From assembly GCF_004151235.1 (NCBI RefSeq), contig NZ_JUIV01000005.1:62001-126000 (forward strand): a DNA stretch of 64,000 bases, written 5' to 3'. Position 1 is the first letter of the stretch. Each line of letters opens with the position of its first letter. The translations under genes were made by a program, and so were the position numbers. Below, piece after piece: positions 18,387 through 25,268 of this stretch. The notes beneath the pieces were generated by a model. That model was not told where the DNA came from and did not search any database. It saw only the letters and a list, made by a program, of their open reading frames with translations. The DNA comes from Flavobacterium anhuiense (lineage in GTDB: Bacteria > Bacteroidota > Bacteroidia > Flavobacteriales > Flavobacteriaceae).

Positions 18387-18743
18387 TTATTCTTTACCCG
18401 TAATCTTTTTTCTATGATTATGCCCCCACTTTGCTAGAGAATCAATCACTTCTTTTAAGGTATGCCCATATTCTGTTAATTGATATTCAACTGTTATGGG
18501 CTGTGTATTTAAAACAGTTCGTGTTACCAATTGATTTTCTTCGAGATTTTTCAATTCTCTGCTCAGCATTTTTCCTGAAATCCCTTCAACTTCCTTTAAT
18601 AAATCAGAAAATCTTAAAGTATTAAAGCAAAGTGATGCTATAATAGAAATTTTCCATCTTCCGTTTAAAATATACATGGCGTCATGCACTGCCATAATAT
18701 GCTGATTGCATGATTTTTTATCGTGTATGGGCTCTTTTATCAT
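18387..18743 (-). CDS. HxlR-family transcriptional regulator
   Basis: A 118-residue winged-helix regulator of typical HxlR length. It has the family signature: Cys12 near the N terminus (KKSCNQHIMAVHDAMYILNG), GRWKISIIASL, the recognition region LRFSDLLKEVEGISGKMLSR, and the wing QPITVEYQLTEYGHTLKEVI. In relatives such as YodB and HypR, the N-terminal Cys senses electrophiles or hypochlorite. It is divergent from a nitroreductase-family gene across 107 bp, a layout in which the regulator commonly controls the reductase. Redox sensing is inferred from the Cys and context. Confidence 0.92.
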   Translation of the reverse strand: MIKEPIHDKKSCNQHIMAVHDAMYILNGRWKISIIASLCFNTLRFSDLLKEVEGISGKMLSRELKNLEENQLVTRTVLNTQPITVEYQLTEYGHTLKEVIDSLAKWGHNHRKKITGKE

Positions 18744-18850
18744 ATTCTATTGATAGGTTACCTCAATGTTACAGTTACTTTTGGTAATCAGATGACAAAA
18801 ATACACTGAAAGTTTTTACATTTGAATACAAATTTTAATTATAAAGAAAA
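18744..18850. promoter_or_regulatory. Divergent control region between HxlR and nitroreductase genes
   Basis: A 107-bp gap. It holds an imperfect inverted pair GGTTACC and GGTAATC with GTTAC repeats between them, a plausible HxlR operator. A TACATTTG (18817-18824) matches the -7 consensus for the nitroreductase gene, but no good -33 TTG is seen at the usual distance. Confidence 0.35.
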
Positions 18851-19483
18851 ATGGCCTTAATAGATGCATTAAAGTGGCGTTATGCTACAAAAAAAATGAA
18901 CGGACAAGCTGTTCCGCAAGAAAAAGTAGATTACATTCTTGAAGCTGCAAAACTAGCTCCATCTTCTTCTGGATTACAGCCTTACAAGATTTTTGTAATC
19001 ACTAACAAAGAATTAAAAGAAAAGCTTAGAGCTGTGAGTTTTGACCAAAGCCAAGTAACTGATGCATCTCATGTTTTGGTTTGGGCTGCTTGGGACGGCT
19101 ACAGTTTAGAGAAGATTTCTGCTGTATTTGACAGAACAATTGCTGAAAGAGGAATTCCTGCCGATGCAATGGATGAGTACAAACAAAGACTTTGGGGAAT
19201 GTATGAACCTCTTGGTCAAGAATGGCACGCTAACCACGCTGCAAAACAAGCTTATATTTCGTTTGGTGTAGCTATTGCCGCAGCTGCGGAACAACAAGTA
19301 GACGCAACTCCAATGGAAGGTTTTATTCCTGCAGAAGTAGACAAGCTTTTAGGTTTAAGTGAACTTGGACTAAAAAGTGTTTTAGTTTTACCTTTAGGAT
19401 ATAGAGACGATTCGAACGATTGGCTTGTAAACTTGAAAAAAGTGAGAACTCCACATGATGAATTTATAACAGAAATCAAGTAA
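18851..19483 (+). CDS. Nitroreductase-family NAD(P)H-dependent oxidoreductase
   Basis: A 210-residue protein of NfsB/NfnB length. The FMN-binding start is present: LKWRYATKKMNGQAVPQEKV, then the conserved AAKLAPSSSGLQPYKIFVI segment that contacts the FMN phosphate. The central part contains AWAxxA-like features and a C-terminal FMN motif (LLGLSELGLKSVLVLPLGYR). Family members reduce quinones, nitroaromatics or flavins in the cytoplasm. Divergent orientation from an HxlR regulator with an N-terminal Cys fits an electrophile or quinone stress response. A terminator follows 24 bp after the stop. Confidence 0.93.
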   Translation: MALIDALKWRYATKKMNGQAVPQEKVDYILEAAKLAPSSSGLQPYKIFVITNKELKEKLRAVSFDQSQVTDASHVLVWAAWDGYSLEKISAVFDRTIAERGIPADAMDEYKQRLWGMYEPLGQEWHANHAAKQAYISFGVAIAAAAEQQVDATPMEGFIPAEVDKLLGLSELGLKSVLVLPLGYRDDSNDWLVNLKKVRTPHDEFITEIK

Positions 19484-19507
19484 AAAATTAATTTTTGCTT
19501 AATTCAG

Positions 19508-19552
19508 AATGCTTTTGAGATAGTGTTACAGCACTATTTCAGAAGCATTTTT
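19508..19552 (+). terminator. Rho-independent terminator after the nitroreductase gene
   Basis: A long hairpin AATGCTTTTGAGATAGTG / CACTATTTCAGAAGCATT with few mismatches, a 6-nt loop and a T run. A second hairpin CAAACTAAA-ACGCAA-TTTAGTTTG lies at 19572-19595. The rest of the gap up to 19752 contains a TAATTTTG -7 element (19693-19700) for the next gene. Confidence 0.8.
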
Positions 19553-19752
19553 AGTTTAAACATTTCATTTTCAAACTAAAACGCAATTTAGTTTGGTAAA
19601 CACAAAAAACCGATTTTACGAAGCTTCTATTATTTTTTAATTATATACAAAAAAAGGTACGCATTGCGGATAATTAAATAATATTGTATCCCTAATTTTG
19701 TTTTTATCCAAAACAATTCAATCTTATTTACAACAACTAAAATTCTAACATT

Positions 19753-20130
19753 ATGTCTGATTTTTTAACGCAATTTGGGGAAGACCTAAAAAAGAACGTC
19801 CCAGGGTTCATCGCAGTTTCTGTAGCTGAAATTGCAAGCGGTATGTCGTACTATTCTCAATCTGTAGTGTCAGATTTTGATCCCGAATTGGCATCAGCTT
19901 ACAATCTTGAAGTAGTTAAAGCAAAAATGAATGCCATTAAAGCTTTAGGACTACAAGGACAGGTAATTGATAATATCATGATTACACTAAGTTCTCAAAT
20001 TCACATCATTGATGTATCTGACAATCAGGAATATTTCATTTACTTGGCTGTAGATTCTACAAAAGCTAATTTAGGTATGACAAAATCTATCCTTAATAAA
20101 TACAAAAAAGAAATCGTAGCTAAATTATAA
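19753..20130 (+). CDS. Roadblock/LC7-like small protein
   Basis: A 125-residue cytoplasmic protein without signal peptide or membrane segment. It has an alternating helix-strand pattern (FIAVSVAEIASGMSYYSQS, MNAIKALGLQGQVIDNIMITL, SQIHIIDVSDNQEYFIYLAV, NLGMTKSILNKYKKEI). The length and order resemble the roadblock/LC7 fold used by GTPase-associated regulators in bacteria: a long helix, paired strands with a HIID...YFIYLAVD edge, then a C-terminal helix. The assignment is by pattern only. It is monocistronic, with its own promoter element and a strong terminator, so it is probably well expressed. Confidence 0.65.
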   Translation: MSDFLTQFGEDLKKNVPGFIAVSVAEIASGMSYYSQSVVSDFDPELASAYNLEVVKAKMNAIKALGLQGQVIDNIMITLSSQIHIIDVSDNQEYFIYLAVDSTKANLGMTKSILNKYKKEIVAKL

Positions 20131-20148
20131 CACAATTTTACCTCTTGT

Positions 20149-20184
20149 AAAAAGGAATATTCTGAGTACAGAATATTCCTTTTT
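20149..20184 (+). terminator. Strong Rho-independent terminator
   Basis: AAAAAGGAATATTCTG-AGTA-CAGAATATTCCTTTTT: a perfect 16-bp stem with tetraloop, followed by T-rich sequence. It lies 19 bp after the roadblock-like gene. Confidence 0.95.
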
Positions 20185-20257
20185 ATTTTTTATACAAAAT
20201 GCTCCTGTTTCTTTCAAAATATTTTATATTTCGAAACGTAAACAGGGATTGGTATAA

Positions 20258-20722
20258 ATGGAATTACGCGCTTATTTTGAAAAATATTCTGATGAAGCAA
20301 CTTGTATTGAAGTGCTCAAAAACAAACGTTTAGAGAACGGCCTTTTGTGCAGGAAATGTGGCCACAATGCGCATTCTTTCAGACAGAGCGACTTAAAATT
20401 TCAATGCCGTAAATGCGGCAGCCGTACTAGTCTCCGTTCAGGAACTGTGATGGAAAATTCGAATCTTCCTGTTCGATATTGGATGATCTGTATCGAATTG
20501 ATGACACTTTCACATAGAAGATTATCCATACTTAGAATTCAATATCTTTTAGGACATAAACGTTACGAACCTATTTGGATGATGGTGCAGAAAATTCGTC
20601 TAGTTATGAAGATTAGAGACGAAAAATATAGATTAAGGGCTTATTCTGAATTTGATTCTGAATTTCTTCAAAAAATTGACAAACTTACCGTAAAGAAAAA
20701 AGCAGAAAGCAGTAAATTGTAA
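20258..20722 (+). CDS. Orphan transposase-type zinc-ribbon protein (IS1595 N-terminal-like)
   Basis: A 154-residue protein. The first 65 residues match the transposase zinc ribbon (C31xxC34 and C50xxC53: LLCRKCGHNAHSF, FQCRKCGSRTSLRSGTVME). A helical segment follows (NSNLPVRYWMICIELMTLSH, then RRLSILRIQYLLGHKRYEPI) that corresponds to the region next to the zinc ribbon in IS1595-type transposases. The DDE catalytic domain is absent and no terminal inverted repeats were found around it. The frame is intact, so it may be a domesticated DNA-binding protein rather than a broken insertion sequence. Function unknown. Confidence 0.75.
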   Translation: MELRAYFEKYSDEATCIEVLKNKRLENGLLCRKCGHNAHSFRQSDLKFQCRKCGSRTSLRSGTVMENSNLPVRYWMICIELMTLSHRRLSILRIQYLLGHKRYEPIWMMVQKIRLVMKIRDEKYRLRAYSEFDSEFLQKIDKLTVKKKAESSKL

Positions 20723-20723
20723 G

Positions 20724-20888
20724 TTATGAGTTTTAAAACGCAGGATTTAAATAAAAATAGCCACAAATTAAAAGATTAAAATGATTTCAATTTCTAAAAA
20801 TCTGTGCTAATCCTGTAATCTGTGGCTTTATAATTCTACTGTGATTGCTTTGGAAAATTTATAATTAACCATTCACAATTCACAATTA
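20724..20888. repeat. Small intergenic inverted repeat
   Basis: AGCCACAAATT (20760-20770) faces AATCTGTGGCT (about 20815-20825), a near-perfect inverted pair around a T-rich core including AAAAATCTGTGC. From memory, this 'AATCTGTGGC' element is a common dispersed intergenic motif in Flavobacterium. It may help end transcription between the convergent genes. Confidence 0.5.
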
Positions 20889-21392
20889 TTATTTCTTCTT
20901 ATTCTTTTTAGCTTTAGATCGTTTTGCTTTGTTTTTAGCGATTTTTTTAGCCTTTGCTTTCTCCTTAGCTTTTTTTGCTTTGGCTTTCTTTTTAGCTTTC
21001 GCTTTTAGTTTTGCTTTTTTCGCCTTTTCCTTCTTTTTGTCTTTTGCTTTTTCTTTTTTCTTAGCTGTAGCTTTTTTCTTTTTAAGCTTTTCTTTTTTCT
21101 CTTTGTCTTTCACTTTTTTGTTTTTTTTAGATTTTGGCTGATCTTCATTTTCTTCTGATGTTTCAGCTTCTGCTTCAGATACCGTTTCTTCTCCCGATTC
21201 TTTATTTTCTATTACTTCTTCAGTTGCAGCTTTTTTGGGAGCTCTTTTAGGTTTTGGTTTTGATTCTGAAATTTCTACAGCCGATTCAGCTTCCGATGTC
21301 GGAGTTTCCTGCTGTTCATTTTCTTCGTTTGAAACAACTGGAGCAGCTTCTACTTCCTGATCGATTTCATTAGCAAGTACTTCTTTTGTCAT
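20889..21392 (-). CDS. Lys/Ala-rich histone H1-like protein
   Basis: A 167-residue low-complexity protein. Residues 1 to about 85 are acidic and rich in Glu, Ser and Ala. Residues from about 85 to 167 are almost entirely Lys and Ala with some Glu (for example KAKKAKLKAKAKKKAKAKKA), ending in KKNKKK. Bacterial H1-like proteins with such basic tails compact or bridge DNA, or bind RNA. The strongly acidic first half is an extra feature that could act as a self-inhibitory or partner-binding region. A transposase-like zinc-ribbon gene converges on it. DNA-binding is inferred from composition only. Size may vary between strains because of the repetitive tail. Confidence 0.75.
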   Translation of the reverse strand: MTKEVLANEIDQEVEAAPVVSNEENEQQETPTSEAESAVEISESKPKPKRAPKKAATEEVIENKESGEETVSEAEAETSEENEDQPKSKKNKKVKDKEKKEKLKKKKATAKKKEKAKDKKKEKAKKAKLKAKAKKKAKAKKAKEKAKAKKIAKNKAKRSKAKKNKKK

Positions 21393-21701
21393 TATTCTGT
21401 TAATTTTAAGAGATTAATTAAATTTATTTTGGATTAAACTAATTTTTAATGTTATTAAATCATTAAATTAACATCAAAAAATAATAAACAAAGATAGATT
21501 GAAAAAGACATTCGCCAATGTTAAGTTTTTTGTGAGTACAAAAAACAGAGTGTATTCATTTAAAAATCAAACATTTACCCAATGTTAAGTTTTTCATCGT
21601 CCTTTTTTTGAAATTTAAAACGTCTTTACAGCCTTTTAGAGCTGTTCTTTCTTTACAAAAATGAGTGGCGAATTGCATAATTTCGTTTTAAATTTGATGA
21701 A
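21393..21701. other. 309-bp divergent intergenic region with a direct repeat
   Basis: A 16-nt direct repeat CCAATGTTAAGTTTTT occurs at 21515-21530 and 21579-21594, 64 bp apart. TAAATTTG (21689-21696) matches the -7 promoter consensus and ends only five bases before the AraC-family ATG. No gene was found here. Confidence 0.5.
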
Positions 21702-22460
21702 ATGATTCACGATTTAGCATATCAATCCATTAAGCCCAACAAAAACCTTTCAGATTTTGTGGATAGTTTTTGGCGTATGGAGAATAAATCGGATCAAACT
21801 TTAGAAACAATTGGCCTTCCAGACGGTCGAATAGATTTGTCACTCATAAAAACCGCTGAAACTTCTTTTCAAATCAGACTTCTAGGTTTGGGAACGCAGC
21901 AATACGAAAAAGGAAAAATTCCCGCCAATAGTCTCACTTTTACAATCAGTTTTAAACTTCCTGCTGTTGAATATGTTTTTCATGAAAGCATTTCAGATCT
22001 TTTAAATTCTGGAAAACTGCTTGCAAATAATTTTTGGGATTTTAATGAAGATGATCTTGAAGATTTCGAATTATTCTGCGCAAAAGCTTCTTTAAAAATT
22101 AGCTCTTTATTAGAAAAAGAAATTGATACTAGAAAGCAAAAACTATTTAGGCTCATTTATGAAACTAACGGAGATATGACGGTAAAAGAATTATCAGAAA
22201 ATTCAAATTGGAGCAGCCGTCAAATCAACAGATATTTTAATCAGTATTTTGGAGTTTCATTAAAAGGATATTGTTCTATTCTTCGTTTTCGCGCTTCTTT
22301 GGAACATATTGCAAAAGGAAAATTGTTTCCCGAAGAGAATTTTTCAGATCAAACCCATTTTATTAAAGAGATCAAGAAGATTTCGGGTTCACTTCCGAGA
22401 GAATTATTTCAAAACAAAAACGACCGATTTATACTATTATCTGCTCTTTCATCCAAATAA
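21702..22460 (+). CDS. AraC-family transcriptional regulator
   Basis: A 252-residue protein. The N-terminal domain (about 1-140) has the start YQSIKPNKNLSDFVDSFWRM and LPDGRIDLSL, as in the DUF6597 sensing domain of Bacteroidota AraC proteins. The C-terminal part (about 155-250) is the DNA-binding domain: MTVKELSENSNWSSRQINRY followed by FNQYFGVSLKGYCSILRFRA, with a shorter second helix-turn-helix (FSDQTHFIKEIKKISG). It probably activates the TetX-like gene that starts 30 bp downstream, and possibly itself. The inducer is unknown. A -7-like element lies immediately before the start codon, so the mRNA could be nearly leaderless. Confidence 0.9.
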   Translation: MIHDLAYQSIKPNKNLSDFVDSFWRMENKSDQTLETIGLPDGRIDLSLIKTAETSFQIRLLGLGTQQYEKGKIPANSLTFTISFKLPAVEYVFHESISDLLNSGKLLANNFWDFNEDDLEDFELFCAKASLKISSLLEKEIDTRKQKLFRLIYETNGDMTVKELSENSNWSSRQINRYFNQYFGVSLKGYCSILRFRASLEHIAKGKLFPEENFSDQTHFIKEIKKISGSLPRELFQNKNDRFILLSALSSK

Positions 22461-22490
22461 TTTTGTGGCATAGATTTTAAATACAAAACT

Positions 22491-23690
22491 ATGTTACTAC
22501 AAAATAAACATGTTGCCATTATTGGCGGCGGAATGGGCGGTTTAATGTTGGCCCGTCTTTTACAATTACATAATAATAATGTAAGAGTTTACGAAAGAGA
22601 CCTCAACTCTGAAGTTCGCGTTCAAGGCTCTCCATTAGATTTACATGAAGATTCGGGTTTAATAGCCATGAAACAAGCTGACTTATTGGATGAATTTTAT
22701 AAAAACATTAGACCAAACGCCAGCAAAGCCCGAATTGTTGATCAAAATTTTAATCTGAAATTTGATGAACATTCCATTATAAAAGAGTCTTTACAAACAA
22801 ATTCAGAGGAAAACAATTCAAATTCACTTCAAGACATTTCAAAACCTCGTCCAGAAATAGATCGTTCAGTGCTTCGAAACATTTTATTGAATTCTCTTTC
22901 TCCTGATTCAATTGTTTGGAACAGCCAATTTACTGCTATGGAAAAAGAAAATGAAGGTTGGCGAGTGCATTTTAAGAATGGAACTACCATTTATGCAGAT
23001 TTGGTAATTGCCGCAGATGGCGCAAATTCTAAAATCCGTCCATATATAAGTGCAGAAAATTCAATTTATTCTGGCATTACCATGATTGAAGGAACAATTT
23101 ACAATGCAAAAGAAAATGCTCCCCATCTTTTTGAGTTTTCGAAAGGCGGAAAAGTTCTTGCCTTAGGAAAAGAACAAACCATTATGTATGGCACAAAAGG
23201 AGATGGTTCTCTGATGTTTTTGCTTAGCAGTAAAATTCCCGAAAACTGGATTTCAGAAAATGATTTAGATTTTAAAAACAATCAAAAGATTTTTGAATGG
23301 TTTAAAGAAGTTTATCAAGATTGGAGTTCTGAATGGAATGAGTTGTTTAAAAGCAACGAATTGTATTTTATTCCACGTCCGCAATATTATTTTCCGTTTA
23401 ACCAATCTTGGGAAACACAGGAAAATTTGACTATGATTGGCGACGCAGCGCATAGAATGCCTCCTTTTGCTGGAAAGGGTGCTAATTTGGCTTTGTTAGA
23501 TGCTTTTGAATTGGCCGATTGTTTAACCAATAATGAGTTTCCGGATATGAAAACTGCCATTTCTCACTTTGAAAAACGAATGCTGGAAAGAGCCGCGATT
23601 GCATTAGAAAATACTTTAAGAAATGGAGAGCAGCTTCATTCTGAAAATGCTTTAGAAAGATTACTCTCTATATTTAGCAAAACAATTTAA
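22491..23690 (+). CDS. TetX-like FAD-dependent monooxygenase
   Basis: A 399-residue class A flavoprotein monooxygenase. FAD motif GGGMGG (12-17) follows VAII. The substrate/FAD region has GSPLDLHEDSG, AMKQADLLDEFY and RPEIDRSVLRNILLNSL, which match TetX closely in order and wording. DLVIAADGANSKIR is the DG motif, and MIGDAAHRMPPFAGKGANLA (from Met315) is the GD motif. The length equals that of tetracycline-inactivating TetX enzymes, which are thought to originate in Flavobacteriaceae. Whether this one hydroxylates tetracyclines cannot be told; many homologues act on other aromatic substrates. It sits behind an AraC-family regulator in a two-gene operon. Confidence 0.9.
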   Translation: MLLQNKHVAIIGGGMGGLMLARLLQLHNNNVRVYERDLNSEVRVQGSPLDLHEDSGLIAMKQADLLDEFYKNIRPNASKARIVDQNFNLKFDEHSIIKESLQTNSEENNSNSLQDISKPRPEIDRSVLRNILLNSLSPDSIVWNSQFTAMEKENEGWRVHFKNGTTIYADLVIAADGANSKIRPYISAENSIYSGITMIEGTIYNAKENAPHLFEFSKGGKVLALGKEQTIMYGTKGDGSLMFLLSSKIPENWISENDLDFKNNQKIFEWFKEVYQDWSSEWNELFKSNELYFIPRPQYYFPFNQSWETQENLTMIGDAAHRMPPFAGKGANLALLDAFELADCLTNNEFPDMKTAISHFEKRMLERAAIALENTLRNGEQLHSENALERLLSIFSKTI

Positions 23691-23795
23691 TCTTAATTCA
23701 TTTTATTTCAATTGCTTATATTTTTTACATAAATTTACAAATACCCGAAAAACACTTTCTTCGCCAATATAAGTTTCACCAAATAAATTTATACC

Positions 23796-24857
23796 ATGAG
23801 GCATTTTCTACTCCTATTCTTATTTGCTAGTTTCATGCATTCTTCTTTCGGACAAAAAACAGCCGATTCTATTCCGAAAAAAGAAAAGAAAATTGAACTG
23901 CGAGTAATGCCTTATCTAAGTTATAATCGAAATCTTGATTTTATGTTTGGCGCAATTCCGATGGCAATGTATAAAGTGAATCAAGCCGATACTATTTCTC
24001 CCAAATCATTATCGGGAATGTCTGCCATTTATACGACCAATAAATCGTATGCTTTGGCCTTTTTTAACAAATGGTATTTGAATGAAGACAAATGGCGTTT
24101 GAAGTTTTTCTTTTTTAATGGAAATCAGAATTCGCAGTTTTATGTGGATGATATTGATCAGCCTGATTTTTATGATTACGGAACCAAAATAACTGTCGTA
24201 AGCGTTGGAGGCCAGCGCAAAATAGTTGGTAAATTCTATGGCGGACTTTCTTATACTTACTCACATTACAATACAGTTTATGAAGATAATATTTCTCCTT
24301 CTTCTGTATCACATAGTAATGCTTTGGTTGTAAATCTATTATATGATACTCGAGATGCTGTTTATTATCCAACGAAAGGATACAAGATTAAATTGGATTG
24401 GTCTACTTATCCTGATTTTTTAGACAACGAATTGGCATCAAATAGAATCTCATTTCAAGCCAATAAATACATTCCAAATCGAGAAGGTAAAGATGTTATT
24501 GCCGCGCGTATTTATGGCAAATTCGGTCTTGGAAATGTAGCGTTTGAACAGCAGAGCACAATTGGCGGAACAGACATCCGTGGTTATTCTGAAGGAAAAT
24601 ATAGAGGTGCTGGACTAATGGATGTTCAAGGAGAATACCGTTATAACTTTGCGAAAAAGATGGGCCTTGTTGGCTTTTTTGGTATTGCAACAATTTACGG
24701 TTCTGACACTCCAAGCTTTGATTGGAAAATTTATCCTGGTGGCGGTGTTGGCTACCGATACAACCCTTTCAAAAAATCAAAATTTAATGTCGGTTTAGAT
24801 GGTGCAGTTGGTAAAGGAGATTGGGGAGTTTATTTTAGAATCGGTGAAGCTTTTTAA
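23796..24857 (+). CDS. Omp85/BamA-type outer-membrane barrel protein without POTRA domains
   Basis: A 353-residue protein with signal peptide (MRHFLLLFLFASFMHSSFGQ). The sequence goes straight into beta-barrel strands (KKIELRVMPYLSYNRNLDFM, then FGAIPMAMY). The Omp85 hallmark is present (IGGTDIRGYSEGKYRGAGLM, then DVQGEYRYNF), and the final part is FNVGLDGAVGKGDWGVYFRI, then GEAF. Canonical BamA is over 750 residues with POTRA domains; those are missing here, so this belongs to the short barrel group (bacterial surface antigen/D15 barrel only), whose function is poorly defined. An imperfect terminator follows. Confidence 0.88.
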   Translation: MRHFLLLFLFASFMHSSFGQKTADSIPKKEKKIELRVMPYLSYNRNLDFMFGAIPMAMYKVNQADTISPKSLSGMSAIYTTNKSYALAFFNKWYLNEDKWRLKFFFFNGNQNSQFYVDDIDQPDFYDYGTKITVVSVGGQRKIVGKFYGGLSYTYSHYNTVYEDNISPSSVSHSNALVVNLLYDTRDAVYYPTKGYKIKLDWSTYPDFLDNELASNRISFQANKYIPNREGKDVIAARIYGKFGLGNVAFEQQSTIGGTDIRGYSEGKYRGAGLMDVQGEYRYNFAKKMGLVGFFGIATIYGSDTPSFDWKIYPGGGVGYRYNPFKKSKFNVGLDGAVGKGDWGVYFRIGEAF

Positions 24858-24878
24858 CTTTTATAGAATTATTTAATC

Positions 24879-24916
24879 AAAAAAGGGGTGCCTCAAAAAG
24901 GCAATTCTTTTTCTTT
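24879..24916 (+). terminator. Probable terminator after the Omp85-type gene
   Basis: AAAAGGGGTGCCT / AGGCAATTCTTTTT: an imperfect stem (one bulge, two G-T pairs) with a CAAAA loop and a T-rich 3' side, located 22 bp after the stop codon. Confidence 0.6.
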
Positions 24917-25268
24917 TATATATCATTTTCACAAATTCTTTTAAGAGCTTTTCTTAGGTTTCAAGAACAGGATTTCGCTCTAAATATTTTGTTCTACAAA
25001 TATGTTTTTCAAAAAATGAGCATGATTCAACTTTCAGAGAAACGCTTGCTCAGGCTACTGTAACACATTTTATTGTTCCAAAATCTATTTTTTGTGTTTC
25101 ATTTTATAATCTGCAACATACAAAAAAAAATTTCATGACTATCTTTCTTTAAATTTGAGTAACCCTCAAATCAATTTCAAATCTTAACTACGATTAATGC
25201 TCAAAATCAATTTATTAATTTAAGGTAGTTATAAATTTATTGTGCTGCCTTTTTATTCCGGATTGCTT
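24917..25268. other. Leader region of the giant adhesin operon
   Basis: About 350 bp without a gene. Seen: TAAATTTG (25150-25157), a -7-like element without an obvious -33 partner, overlapping a small hairpin ATTTGAG-TAACC-CTCAAAT (25153-25171). A GTG at 25242 would extend the adhesin by nine codons but is disfavoured. Nothing else is recognisable. Confidence 0.4.

Noticed and set aside
20258..20722. A complete insertion sequence
   Set aside because: Only the zinc-ribbon part of a transposase is present and no terminal inverted repeats or target duplications were found.
20929..21141. Phe/Leu/Ala-rich plus-strand frame resembling a membrane protein
   Set aside because: It is the antisense shadow of the Lys/Ala-rich tail of the H1-like gene.
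25242..25268. GTG start nine codons upstream for the giant adhesin
   Set aside because: It adds residues before an already complete signal peptide; ATG 25269 is simpler. Not fully excluded.
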